Below, piece by piece: positions 16,969-25,725 of a stretch of DNA of 64,000 bases. Numbering within the stretch: position 1 is the first letter of the stretch; each line of letters starts with the position of its first letter. Position numbers and translations under genes: made by a program. The notes beneath the pieces are model-generated. The model saw nothing but the letters and a program-made list of their open reading frames with translations. It did not search any database and was not told where the DNA came from. Source of the stretch: RGIG1995 sp045652425 (GTDB lineage Bacteria > Bacillota > Clostridia > Oscillospirales > CAG-272). The DNA lies in contig JAZRUG010000007.1 in the NCBI GenBank assembly GCA_045652425.1, forward strand, positions 5,902 to 69,901. The letters run 5' to 3'.

Positions 16969-18201
16969 ATGAGTATTGAACTTTTGTCCCCTGCGGGAGA
17001 TATGGAAAAATTAAAGAGCGCCCTTTTGTACGGCGCAGATGCAGTATATATGGCAGGTAACGTCTTCGGTATGAGAGCTGCGGCAACTAATTTTAGCGTT
17101 GAGCAAATTTATGAAGCTGTAAATTATGCCCATACTTTAGGAAAAAAGGTATATCTTACGGTAAACACCATGCCACACTGGTATGAATACGAAATGCTCG
17201 AAAAATACCTGAATGATATAAAAGATGCAGGGATTGATGCCCTCATTATATCGGATATCGGCGTTTTTGAAACCGTAAAAAGAATATTGCCAAATATGGA
17301 AATACATATCTCCACACAAGCAAACTCGGTCAGCCATGCCGCTTGTAACGCTTGGCACAGAATGGGTGCTAAACGTATAGTCCTCGCAAGAGAACTTAAC
17401 TTTGATGAAATAAGGGCTATAAGAAGTAAAATATCTCCCGAACTTGAACTTGAATGTTTTATCCACGGCTCTATGTGTATATCCTACAGCGGAAGATGTC
17501 TTATCTCGGGTAACCTCAATGCAAGAGATGCCAACAGAGGCGCCTGCTCACAACCTTGCCGTTGGAACTATAAGATGTATGAAATAGAAGAAGAAAAACG
17601 CCCCGACGAAAGAATGCCAGTTATCGAAACAAACGAGGGAACGTTTATTATGGCGTCAAAAGATATGTGTATGATTGAGCATATCCCCGACCTTATGGAA
17701 TGCGGTATAGACTGCTTTAAAATCGAGGGCAGAATGAGAAGCGCATATTATACGGCTTGTGTTACCAACGCCTATAGAATGGCTATTGACAGCTATAATA
17801 ACGATAAAGATAACTATGTCTATAATCCGCTTTGGAAACGTGAGCTTGAATCGGTAAGCCATAGAGATTATTCTACAGGCTTTTTCTATGATAAAGTTAA
17901 CGAAGAAGCGAACATCAGCACGGGTAACAAGAACGTGTGTGAGCAGTCGTATTACGCAATAGCCGAGGGCTATGATTCGAATACAGGACTTGCATATTTC
18001 AGACAGAGAAATAAATTTAAGGTGGGCGATAAAGCAGAGCTTCTTTCACCCGGTATGGTAGGAAGAGGATTTACCGTAAACGAAATATTCGACGAAAAAA
18101 TGAATACTCTCGAATCAGCCCCCCACCCCGGTATGTACGTCTACGTTAAAACACCTTTCGAAGTAAAGGTCGGAGATATTTTACGTAGTGCATTTGAGTG
18201 A
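16969..18201 (+). CDS. U32 family protein, probable tRNA uridine-34 hydroxylation factor (TrhP-like)
   Basis: This 410-residue protein begins with L-L-S-P-A-G-D and carries the U32 signature E-C-F-I-H-G-S-M-C near residue 164, with further cysteines (G-R-C-L-I-S-G, G-A-C-S-Q-P-C-R) that bind an iron-sulfur cluster. U32 proteins were first called collagenases. TrhP forms are now known to make 5-hydroxyuridine at the tRNA wobble base using prephenate-derived chemistry, and the mltG neighbourhood matches the Bacillus trhP locus. Only one of the two Bacillus paralogues is seen here. Confidence 0.8.
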   Translation: MSIELLSPAGDMEKLKSALLYGADAVYMAGNVFGMRAAATNFSVEQIYEAVNYAHTLGKKVYLTVNTMPHWYEYEMLEKYLNDIKDAGIDALIISDIGVFETVKRILPNMEIHISTQANSVSHAACNAWHRMGAKRIVLARELNFDEIRAIRSKISPELELECFIHGSMCISYSGRCLISGNLNARDANRGACSQPCRWNYKMYEIEEEKRPDERMPVIETNEGTFIMASKDMCMIEHIPDLMECGIDCFKIEGRMRSAYYTACVTNAYRMAIDSYNNDKDNYVYNPLWKRELESVSHRDYSTGFFYDKVNEEANISTGNKNVCEQSYYAIAEGYDSNTGLAYFRQRNKFKVGDKAELLSPGMVGRGFTVNEIFDEKMNTLESAPHPGMYVYVKTPFEVKVGDILRSAFE

Positions 18202-18216
18202 GTTATTTTAAACATA

Positions 18217-18249
18217 AAAAATCCCTTTCTGTTCGAGAAAGGGATTTTT
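18217..18249. terminator. Bidirectional terminator between the U32 gene and RAYT gene
   Basis: A perfect 14-base stem (18217-18230 with 18236-18249), flanked by A and T runs, serves both convergent genes. Confidence 0.85.
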
Positions 18250-18250
18250 G

Positions 18251-18814
18251 TTATTTATCTGTATATAATTCATCATAATACCAATTCAATGGATTCTCGT
18301 ATATATATTTAACGTGTTCTTTATAGTCATCATTATTTCTGATTATATGTTCAACAAAAGAGCGTTGAAAGATATTGTATCCAATTTCCTTGTTGCAAAA
18401 CCTTTTGAACGTTGAAACAATATGAGGTAGCGTCTTATTGGTAGGGGATGGCGCCCTCGACATCCCGTTCCGTTGGATTGTATCTTTCTTTGATTTAATA
18501 AATATTATCGCGTGTATATGGTCAGGCATAATTACGTATTTATCAATTTTTATACCTTGAATTTTTTCACTTGACAATAAATATTTCTCAACAATTTTAC
18601 CAATCTGTGTCAAACGTATCATCGGGACGTCGTGGGCGCCGTCCCCTACCGCATAATCGTTCGTTTTGTGAACAAAGGTATTATTCGTTCTAATTATTTC
18701 AGACAATATTCGCTTTCTGTCTTGCGTACATATCGTTACGAAATATGCGCCGACAGAACTGTAATCATATTTTTTCAACCGCAAAGGCTTTCTTTTTTCA
18801 AGCTCTTGATCCAT
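18251..18814 (-). CDS. REP-associated tyrosine transposase (RAYT)
   Basis: The 187-residue Y1/HUH single-strand transposase has Y-F-V-T-I-C-T near residue 30, the metal-binding M-P-D-H-I-H-A near 93-99, and the C-terminal Y-I-Y-E-N-P-L-N-W of RAYTs. RAYTs act on REP palindromes headed by GTAG. Two such palindromes lie in frame inside this gene (see the repeat entries) and encode G-D-G-A-H-D-V-P and S-R-A-P-S-P-T. The start at 18814 is preferred because AAGGTG lies 7 bases upstream; a start at 18820 is possible. There are no flanking insertion-sequence ends, as usual for this single-copy family. Confidence 0.85.
   Translation of the reverse strand: MDQELEKRKPLRLKKYDYSSVGAYFVTICTQDRKRILSEIIRTNNTFVHKTNDYAVGDGAHDVPMIRLTQIGKIVEKYLLSSEKIQGIKIDKYVIMPDHIHAIIFIKSKKDTIQRNGMSRAPSPTNKTLPHIVSTFKRFCNKEIGYNIFQRSFVEHIIRNNDDYKEHVKYIYENPLNWYYDELYTDK
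18440..18466 (+). repeat. REP-like palindrome inside RAYT, plus orientation
   Basis: The sequence starts GGTAGGGGATGG and ends CATCCC. GTAG sits at the foot of a hairpin whose arms GGGATG/CATCCC pair. Compared with the copies at 57.3 kb the stem has changed on both arms (ATG/CAT versus ACG/CGT), which keeps pairing. Confidence 0.8.
18624..18650 (-). repeat. REP-like palindrome inside RAYT, minus orientation
   Basis: This is an inverted copy (GTAG head on the minus strand) of the repeat at 18440, with arms GGGACG/CGTCCC. The two copies bracket 157 bases that encode the HUH motif. Confidence 0.8.
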
Positions 18815-18830
18815 ATTCATCACCTTACTT

Positions 18831-18860
18831 ATTATAACAACAAACCCGCAGGTCTGTCAA
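18831..18860 (-). promoter_or_regulatory. Promoter of the RAYT gene, overlapping a hairpin
   Basis: On the minus strand TTGACA (18855-18860) and TATAAT (18831-18836) are 18 bases apart. The -35 lies in the loop of the terminator-like hairpin that ends the phosphohexomutase gene. Confidence 0.65.
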
Positions 18861-18871
18861 TCTGCGGGTTT
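18842..18871 (-). terminator. Terminator-like hairpin after the phosphohexomutase gene
   Basis: A perfect 10-base stem (18842-18851 with 18862-18871) lies 10 bases past the stop codon. The tail after it is only moderately T-rich. Confidence 0.6.
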
Positions 18872-18881
18872 AAATTATTTA

Positions 18882-20603
18882 TCACAAATACTGTTTCATA
18901 GTAGCTTTACAAGCGTCTATTGCGGCGTTTGCTTTTTCGGCTGTCGTGCCGTTTACGAGGTAATAGAGCTTGAGCTTCGGCTCTGTTCCTGAAGGTCTAA
19001 CTACAACAACGTCGCCGTTTGAGTTCTCGTAGTAAAGTACGTTAGACGAAGGAAGTCCCGTAGGCTCCGTCTTACCCGATTCTATGTCGGTAATCGTTCC
19101 TGCCTCGTAGTCGCGAACAGATACAACTTTAAGTCCACCCAATGTTTTAAGAGGATTGTTTCTCAAATTCTCCATAAAGGCATCCATCTTCGCCTTGCCG
19201 TCAAGACCTTCCATATATATGCTCTGTACGCCCTCAAAATAATAGCCGTATTTCTCATAGAGTGCTATCAACGCATCGTAGAGAGTCATACCCTTCTGCA
19301 TATAATATGCCGCCATTTCGCATATAAGCATCGTCGCTACAACTGCGTCCTTATCTCTTGCGTAGGTACCTTTGAGGTAGCCGTAGCTTTCTTCAAAGCC
19401 GAGCAAAAAGTCGCCGTAGCCCTTTGCTTCGTAGTTCTTTATAACCTCACCGATAAACTTAAAACCTGTAAGAACGTTATGAAGAGTTATATTATTCTCT
19501 TTACAAATTTTTGCCGCAAGCTGTGTAGATACGATAGTCTTTACAGCATAGGGGTGTTCAAGTTCCATTCCCTTTTCTCTATATGCGGTAATAATATAAT
19601 CGAGAAGCAAAGAACCTACCTGATTACCCGTAAGAGTCTTAAACTCACCCTGCTTGTTACGCGCCATAATACCCACTCTGTCGGCATCGGGGTCCGTAGC
19701 AATTATAAGGTCGCTCTTAACTTCTTCCGCAAGTTTTATACCCTCTTCAAACACCTCGGGAAACTCGGGGTTAGGATTGGGAGTGCCGGGAAAATCGCCG
19801 TTAGGCTCCATCTGGCTGTCAACCGTATAGAGATAACGCAATCCGCATTTTTTCAATATTTCGGGAACAAGTACCCTGCCCGCACCGTGCAATGGGGTAT
19901 ATACAATTTTCAAAGTATCTGCAACTTTATCAAAGAGTTCGGGATATATAGCCTGTTTCTTTACGTTTTCAAGATATTTTTCATCAATCTCTCTGCCGAT
20001 TACAATAATCTTACCCTCGGCAACAGCTGAATCAAAATCAACCCTTTTTACGTCGTCGAAAATATCCGTACGCTTCATATAGTCGGCAACAGTATTAGCC
20101 TCTTCAGAAGCAAGCTGCGCGCCGTCTTCCCAATACGCCTTATATCCGTTATACTTTGCGGGGTTGTGAGATGCTGTTATATTTATTCCCGCAATGCAGT
20201 TCAATTCTCTCAATGCAAATGAAAGCACGGGAGTGGGGCGCAAAGATTCAAATATATATGCTTTTACGCCGTTTGCCGCCAAAACCTCTGCAGACACCTT
20301 TGCAAATCTCTCGGAATTGTTTCTGCAGTCGTATGCAATAGCAACGCCTCTTTCGCTCTTTCCGATGCTGTTTATAAGATTGGCAATCCCCTGCGTCGCT
20401 CTGCCTACGGTATAAACGTTCATAGCATTCGTTCCCGCAGTCATAATACCGCGAAGCCCCGCCGTACCAAATGATATATCCGACGAAAACCACATTTTTA
20501 TCTCATCGTCGTTATCTTCCATTTTTATCAAAGCTTCTCTAACGTCGCTTTCAAGGGACTTATTTTCTTTCCATCTTTTATATTCACACAAATAATCAGC
20601 CAT
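18882..20603 (-). CDS. Phosphoglucomutase/phosphomannomutase
   Basis: The 573-residue alpha-D-phosphohexomutase moves phosphate between C1 and C6 of hexoses, feeding cell-surface sugar synthesis and glycogen metabolism. The phosphoserine loop T-A-S-H-N-P (near residue 138), the metal-binding D-P-D-A-D-R and the sugar-binding G-F-E-E-S-Y-G, plus C-terminal R-P-S-G-T-E-P, are all present. It resembles B. subtilis PgcA. The start at 20603 has GGAGG at 20609-20613, and a GTG four codons upstream is rejected because it overlaps that site. Confidence 0.93.
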   Translation of the reverse strand: MADYLCEYKRWKENKSLESDVREALIKMEDNDDEIKMWFSSDISFGTAGLRGIMTAGTNAMNVYTVGRATQGIANLINSIGKSERGVAIAYDCRNNSERFAKVSAEVLAANGVKAYIFESLRPTPVLSFALRELNCIAGINITASHNPAKYNGYKAYWEDGAQLASEEANTVADYMKRTDIFDDVKRVDFDSAVAEGKIIVIGREIDEKYLENVKKQAIYPELFDKVADTLKIVYTPLHGAGRVLVPEILKKCGLRYLYTVDSQMEPNGDFPGTPNPNPEFPEVFEEGIKLAEEVKSDLIIATDPDADRVGIMARNKQGEFKTLTGNQVGSLLLDYIITAYREKGMELEHPYAVKTIVSTQLAAKICKENNITLHNVLTGFKFIGEVIKNYEAKGYGDFLLGFEESYGYLKGTYARDKDAVVATMLICEMAAYYMQKGMTLYDALIALYEKYGYYFEGVQSIYMEGLDGKAKMDAFMENLRNNPLKTLGGLKVVSVRDYEAGTITDIESGKTEPTGLPSSNVLYYENSNGDVVVVRPSGTEPKLKLYYLVNGTTAEKANAAIDACKATMKQYL

Positions 20604-20604
20604 A

Positions 20605-21531
20605 TTATCCTCCACGCTTACTTCTTGTTGTCTTGATTTGGGTATAGATTCCGATTATTTCAAACCTGGGTATTTCCAGCTCTAACCAGAATAAAAATTT
20701 CTTTAAATCGCCGTTACCTTTAAATATAACGTCAAAATAATATTCCTTTTCCGAATAGTATATGGGAAATGAGTCAACTTTATGCAACCAAAAACCAAAG
20801 AACGACGCCGCTTGCAAAACTTCTTGTAAGCGTATTCTTTCACCGAAGTTAAATCCAATCTCAACGTATTCCCCGTCAGACATACCGCTTTTACATTCAA
20901 TTTTCGCAATATCTCGCTTGAGTAATGCAAAGCGTGTAGTCTTTCCGTTTGCACTTTCGACGTTACAGGTAAGCACTATTTTAAGACCGTACTTACGAAT
21001 CATATTGCAAAAGCCCGTCATTCTGCCGTCATCAGAATTTTCAATAGGGAGAATACAATAGGGATTTCTGCTATAATATACGTCTTCGCACACGTCGGCA
21101 AAAGTTTCTCCGTATGAAACTCTCGGTTCTTTCAATAGTTTTGAAAAGTTATTAAAAGCTATATCTGCAAGTGAGTTTTTTAAATAAGATACCGTATCGG
21201 TATTAAAAGTTGCATCATTTTCAGCTTCATCAGCCTCATCTTCACTCTGTGGATACAGAGCGTCAATACAATTCAGTTTGTCAAAGCTGTTCAAGCACTC
21301 ATATACCGCCGACAAATACTTTTTGTTTTCATTCAGACAAGGTACATGACTGTCCTTATATGCAAACTCTTTTTCGTATAGCTTTCTTGATTCTTCTCTC
21401 GAAGAACCAATAATCATTTCCGCTTTATCAGCAATATGCGACACTCTCTTTTCAAGGGTATCACGTATCAAAACGTCATTATCCTTCAGATTTTCCTCAA
21501 TTATTTGATTTTTCTCTTCAAAAGAAGACAT
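20605..21531 (-). CDS. Protein of unknown function
   Basis: I do not recognise the family of this 308-residue protein. It is soluble by appearance, with no signal peptide or membrane helix. An acidic N-terminal half (helical, residues 1-125) is followed by a mixed part ending in aromatic-rich strands (F-G-F-W-L-H-K-V near residue 250). AAAGGA precedes the ATG. It lies between htpG and the phosphohexomutase gene with almost no spacing, so the three form an operon. It may be one of the DUF families confined to Clostridia (guess). Confidence 0.75.
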   Translation of the reverse strand: MSSFEEKNQIIEENLKDNDVLIRDTLEKRVSHIADKAEMIIGSSREESRKLYEKEFAYKDSHVPCLNENKKYLSAVYECLNSFDKLNCIDALYPQSEDEADEAENDATFNTDTVSYLKNSLADIAFNNFSKLLKEPRVSYGETFADVCEDVYYSRNPYCILPIENSDDGRMTGFCNMIRKYGLKIVLTCNVESANGKTTRFALLKRDIAKIECKSGMSDGEYVEIGFNFGERIRLQEVLQAASFFGFWLHKVDSFPIYYSEKEYYFDVIFKGNGDLKKFLFWLELEIPRFEIIGIYTQIKTTRSKRGG

Positions 21532-21555
21532 AACGAATTTCCTTTTATAAATATT

Positions 21556-23424
21556 TTAGATATTATCCTCAAGCAGCTTAAAACTATCACTCAAGAATTC
21601 TTGAAGTTCGTCAGCGTTAAGCTGTCTTTGGGTAAGAAGCGCCAACATATATACCTGATGCGCCACTATCTTCGTCTTTTCGCTTTCGGCGTCGTCGGAC
21701 ATCTTCTTTATAAGAGGACTCTGTGTATTAAGCACAAGCGTCGACTCAACGGGAATATTCATATATTCCATAGCGCCGTTCGCCGCATAGAACTTCATCA
21801 TATCGTCCATTCTGCGCGCCTCTTCAGAGATATTCAAAAGAGCCGGTGTCTTCGTGTCAGCAAGAGCTTCAAATTTTACGGTCAACTTTTCATTTTTGCT
21901 TACCGTCTTAAAAATGTTAGCCAAACTGTCGTTTTCAAAAGATTCTCCGTCGCCCTTTAACGCCTCGATATCAGCGTCAACGCGAACAAATTTTATATTC
22001 TTTTCGCTTTCAAGCAAGCCCATAAACGAGGTATCGATAACTTTATCGAGAAGCGCTATCTCTATACCTCTTGCTGCAAACAGCGAAATATACTGCGCCT
22101 GTACCGTCTTATCGGTTGCATAATAAACTGTATTTTCGTTAGTATCCTTGGCTTTGTCAAGATATTCGTCAACAGTAACGTATCTGCCATCGGTCAGAGC
22201 AAGCATAAGACTGCCCTTAACACGCTCGTAGAACTTGCGATCTCTTATACAGCCGTATTCAACGAAGAGCTTAATGTCGTTCCAAAGTTTTTCGTACTTT
22301 TCACGCTCGCCATTAAACATAGAATTAAGCTTATCGGCAACTTTTTTTACAATATGCGCCGACATCTTCGCTACGTACGCACTGTTCTGCAAATAGCTTC
22401 TTGAAACATTTAAGGGAAGCTCGGGGCAATCCAGCGCACCTTTTAGCATAAGCATAAACTCGGGTATAACTTCTTTTATATTGTCAGCCACGAAAACCTG
22501 ATTATAGTAAAGCTTTACCTGACCTTCAAGGCTGTCATATTCGTGGTTAATCTTCGGGAAATAAAGAATACCTTTAAAATTCAAGGGGTAATCTGCATTG
22601 ATATGAATGTGAAACAAGGGTTCTTTGAAATCTGTAAATACTTTGTTGTAAAACTCCTTGTATTCTTCTTCCGAACATTCGCTGGGTAACTTCTTCCAAA
22701 GGGGATTAACGTCATTTATAGGTTTGTTGCAATCGCAATCACATTCTTCACCTTCGTGATTGTGTTCGCACTTCTTCTCTTCGCCCTCAACTTCAAAGTA
22801 TATCTCAACGGGCATAAACGAACAGTACTTATTCAAAATAGAACGAATCTTGTCTTCGGACAAAAATTCAGCCTCGTTGTCGCTTATATGCATTACAACA
22901 TCGGTACCTCTGCCTGACTTTTCGATATTCTCGAAAATCTCGTATTCGCCCGCCTCGTTGCAAACCCACTTTACAGCAGCCGCGTCGGTATAGCTTTTCG
23001 TAACAACGTCAACGGTATCGCTTACCATAAATGCAGAGTAAAATCCAAGTCCAAAATGACCGATAATTCCATTCTGCGCGCCGTCTTCGTTTTCATATTC
23101 TTTTATAAAATCAAGTGCGCCGGAGAGCGCTATCTGGCATATATATTTATTGACTTCTTCAAGCGACATTCCAATACCGTTGTCGCTTACGGTCAAGGTT
23201 TTTTCATCTTTATTAAGTCTAACGTATATCTTAAAATCCTCGTCAATATCCTTTACTTTTCCGAGGGATATAAGTCTTTTAAGTTTTGTAACGGCATCAG
23301 ATGCGTTACTTACGATTTCGCGCAAAAATATTTCTTTTTCCGAGTATAACCATTTTTTAATTATCGGAAATATATGTTCGGTTTCGACGGATATACCGCC
23401 TTTATTTCTAATATTATCTGACAT
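21556..23424 (-). CDS. htpG: Chaperone HtpG (Hsp90)
   Basis: This 622-residue ATP-dependent chaperone has the GHKL nucleotide site (E-I-V-S-N-A-S-D-A near residue 37, D-N-G-I-G-M near 80, G-H-F-G-L-G-F-Y-S near 122), the middle domain and the C-terminal dimerisation domain. A short insert at residues 219-232 has the pattern C-x-H-x-H-x4-C-x-C-x-C just before the conserved P-L-W-K-K-L-P segment, a possible metal site. ATG at 23424 is chosen; a TTG two codons upstream is closer to the AGGAG site and cannot be excluded. Confidence 0.95.
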   Translation of the reverse strand: MSDNIRNKGGISVETEHIFPIIKKWLYSEKEIFLREIVSNASDAVTKLKRLISLGKVKDIDEDFKIYVRLNKDEKTLTVSDNGIGMSLEEVNKYICQIALSGALDFIKEYENEDGAQNGIIGHFGLGFYSAFMVSDTVDVVTKSYTDAAAVKWVCNEAGEYEIFENIEKSGRGTDVVMHISDNEAEFLSEDKIRSILNKYCSFMPVEIYFEVEGEEKKCEHNHEGEECDCDCNKPINDVNPLWKKLPSECSEEEYKEFYNKVFTDFKEPLFHIHINADYPLNFKGILYFPKINHEYDSLEGQVKLYYNQVFVADNIKEVIPEFMLMLKGALDCPELPLNVSRSYLQNSAYVAKMSAHIVKKVADKLNSMFNGEREKYEKLWNDIKLFVEYGCIRDRKFYERVKGSLMLALTDGRYVTVDEYLDKAKDTNENTVYYATDKTVQAQYISLFAARGIEIALLDKVIDTSFMGLLESEKNIKFVRVDADIEALKGDGESFENDSLANIFKTVSKNEKLTVKFEALADTKTPALLNISEEARRMDDMMKFYAANGAMEYMNIPVESTLVLNTQSPLIKKMSDDAESEKTKIVAHQVYMLALLTQRQLNADELQEFLSDSFKLLEDNI

Positions 23425-23469
23425 AATCAAAAATACTCCTTTTCACGCACTTTTCCACGCTATTATAAA

Positions 23470-23510
23470 AAACAAAAAATATGGGGACTCATACCAAAGC
23501 ATGAGTCCCC
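23470..23510 (-). terminator. Terminator of the S10-spc-alpha supercluster
   Basis: A perfect 10-base GC-rich stem (23483-23492 with 23501-23510) is followed on the minus strand by a long T-rich run. It lies just past rplQ. Confidence 0.88.
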
Positions 23511-23524
23511 GACTAAAACTAAAA

Positions 23525-23998
23525 TTATTCTGCTTTGGTCTCTTCGGTAGCTTCTTCAGCCTTAACCTCTTCAACCTTTGCTTCTTCAACATTAGCTTCT
23601 TCTTTCTTTGCAGCCTTCTTTGTCTCTTTTTTAGCTTCTTCTGCAGCCTTTTCTTCAGCTACGAGCTTAATAAGAGCCATTTCTGCTCCATCACCGCGAC
23701 GGGGACCGAGTTTATACATACGGGTATAACCGCCGTTTCTGTCAGCATATTCAGGTGCAATTGTATCAAAAAGCTTCTTTACTACGTCTTCCTTTGTTAC
23801 GAAAGCCATAGCAGCTCTTTTAGCAGCAAGAGTATTCTTCTTGCCGAGAGTAATCATTTTTTCGGTCAAGCTACGTACTTCTTTAGCTCTGGTAAGAGTT
23901 GTTTCGATAGAACCGTTCTCAAGGAGATAGGTTACCATACCTCTTAACATCGCTTGTCTGTGAGCAGTAGGTCTGCCGAGTTTTCTGGTTCCTGGCAT
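23525..23998 (-). CDS. rplQ: 50S ribosomal protein L17 with charged C-terminal tail
   Basis: Residues 1-115 are a complete L17, which binds near the peptide exit side of the large subunit (opening M-P-G-T-R-K-L-G-R-P-T-A-H-R). Residues 116-157 form an extra alanine-, glutamate- and lysine-rich tail, probably disordered or a single charged helix, not present in the E. coli or Bacillus core. It is the last gene of the supercluster. Confidence 0.95.
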   Translation of the reverse strand: MPGTRKLGRPTAHRQAMLRGMVTYLLENGSIETTLTRAKEVRSLTEKMITLGKKNTLAAKRAAMAFVTKEDVVKKLFDTIAPEYADRNGGYTRMYKLGPRRGDGAEMALIKLVAEEKAAEEAKKETKKAAKKEEANVEEAKVEEVKAEEATEETKAE

Positions 23999-24053
23999 TG
24001 TAAGGGACCTCCTTCTTACATATCAATTAAATGAGCGTATGTCGCGCCTACTC

Positions 24054-25004
24054 TCAGTCTTCCTCTTTCTTGAGTCCGAGATTGAGTGAGTGCAATTTTT
24101 GAATAACTTCGTCAAGCGATTTCTTACCGAGGTTTCTGACCTTGATCATGTCCTCTTCCGTGCGGTTTGTAAGATCCTGTACAGTATCAATACCCGCACG
24201 CTTCAAGCAGTTGAAGCTTCTTACGGACAGTTCAAGCTCCTCAATGGTCATCTCAAGAACTTTTTCGAGTTTAGTTTCTTCGCGCTCAACTAATATATCT
24301 GCCTTGATAGGCTCGTCAGACAAGTCTACAAACAGATTGAGATGCTCGTTGAGTATCTTGGCACCGAGGGAAATTGCCTCTTTGGCACTGATAGTACCAT
24401 TAGTCAATACCTCGAGGGTAAGCTTATCGTAGTCAGTAATATTACCTACACGTGTATTTTCAACTGTGTAGCTTACATTATAAACAGGTGTATATATGGA
24501 ATCGGTATAGATAACTCCGATAACGGACTGGTTGTTCTGCTTGTTTCTGTCTTGAGAAACGTAACCACGTCCGTGATCAAACGTAAGTTCCATATACAAA
24601 CGAGTATTTTCACTGACTGTTGCAATATGATGGTCAGGATTGAGAACTTCGATATCAGCATCCTGCTTAATATCGCCTGCTGTTACGTCAATAGGACCTG
24701 TTACGTCAATAACAACGGTCTTGGGCCCTTGACTGTTAAGCTTAGCGGTAATACCCTTAACGTTAAGAATAATGTTTGTAACATCTTCTGTAACACCGGG
24801 AATAGTCGAAATCTCATGGAGAACACCGTCAATTTTTACGCTTGTTACAGCTACGCCGGGAAGGGAGCTGAGCAAGACTCTGCGAAGTGAATTGCCAAGT
24901 GTTGTTCCATAACCTCTTTCAAGGGGCTCAATAATGAATTTTCCTTTTGAGCCGTCTTCGCTTAAGTTTATCGTGGATATATTGGGCTTTTCTATTTCGA
25001 TCAT
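24054..25004 (-). CDS. rpoA: RNA polymerase alpha subunit
   Basis: The 316-residue protein nucleates RNA polymerase assembly through its N-terminal domain (E-P-L-E-R-G-Y-G-T-T-L-G-N-S-L-R-R near residue 27) and contacts activators and UP elements through the C-terminal domain (about 250-310, with R-N-L-G-K-K-S-L). It lies between rpsD and rplQ, the standard alpha-operon order. Confidence 0.98.
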   Translation of the reverse strand: MIEIEKPNISTINLSEDGSKGKFIIEPLERGYGTTLGNSLRRVLLSSLPGVAVTSVKIDGVLHEISTIPGVTEDVTNIILNVKGITAKLNSQGPKTVVIDVTGPIDVTAGDIKQDADIEVLNPDHHIATVSENTRLYMELTFDHGRGYVSQDRNKQNNQSVIGVIYTDSIYTPVYNVSYTVENTRVGNITDYDKLTLEVLTNGTISAKEAISLGAKILNEHLNLFVDLSDEPIKADILVEREETKLEKVLEMTIEELELSVRSFNCLKRAGIDTVQDLTNRTEEDMIKVRNLGKKSLDEVIQKLHSLNLGLKKEED

Positions 25005-25072
25005 AATTTTCCTCCTGTAATTTTAGGTTTTCGCCGGTTTTCTTCTCCGGCTTCGTGGACGGAGGTGCTGTT

Positions 25073-25699
25073 TTACTTTGAGTACAACTCTACGATGAGC
25101 TGTTCTTCGAACGGGAAGTCGATATCGTCTCTCTTAGGCAGAGCGATAACTTTTGCTGATACAGCACTGTTATCAACTTCAAGCCACTTGGGAGCGTTGT
25201 TGCTTTCCATAACTTCCATCAAGCCCTTGAACTTTTCAGATGCACGTGCGCCTTCTCTAAGAGCGATAACATCACCCTGCTTAACAATGATAGAAGGAAC
25301 GTTTGCCTTCTTTCCGTTGATTGAGAAATGACCGTGTGTAACGAGCTGACGTGCTTCCTTACGGCTTTCTGCCAAGCCCATTCTGTACACTACATTGTCA
25401 AAACGACGTTCAAGCAATGAGAGAAGATTTTCACCGGTTACGCCCTCCTGCTTTGCAGCGAGTTCATAGTAGTGCTTGAACTGGTTCTCAAGCACACCGT
25501 AGTATCTTCTTGCCTTCTGCTTTTCACGAAGCTGTAAACCGTATTCCTTAAGCTTCTTGCTGTTTGCGCCATGCTGTCCGGGAGCTGCCGGTCTGCGAGC
25601 TACCGAGCATTTGTCTGACATACAACGTTCGCCCTTCAAAAAGAGCTTTGTACCTTCTCTGCGGCAAAGTCTGCACGCAGGTCCTGTATATCTTGCCAT
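25073..25699 (-). CDS. rpsD: 30S ribosomal protein S4
   Basis: S4 (208 residues) starts 16S rRNA assembly at the five-way junction. The opening M-A-R-Y-T-G-P-A-C-R-L-C-R-R-E-G has the paired cysteines of the zinc-type S4, joined later by M-S-D-K-C. The S4 RNA-binding domain runs from about residue 98 (R-R-F-D-N-V-V-Y-R). A 68-base gap to rpoA holds a small GC hairpin only. Confidence 0.98.
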   Translation of the reverse strand: MARYTGPACRLCRREGTKLFLKGERCMSDKCSVARRPAAPGQHGANSKKLKEYGLQLREKQKARRYYGVLENQFKHYYELAAKQEGVTGENLLSLLERRFDNVVYRMGLAESRKEARQLVTHGHFSINGKKANVPSIIVKQGDVIALREGARASEKFKGLMEVMESNNAPKWLEVDNSAVSAKVIALPKRDDIDFPFEEQLIVELYSK

Positions 25700-25725
25700 A
25701 ACTTATTTTTCCTCCTATTTACGTA

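Noticed and set aside
18251..18823. IS200/IS605 insertion sequence around the RAYT gene
   Set aside because: No subterminal hairpin ends, no TnpB gene, and the C-terminal Y-I-Y-E-N-P motif fits single-copy RAYTs.
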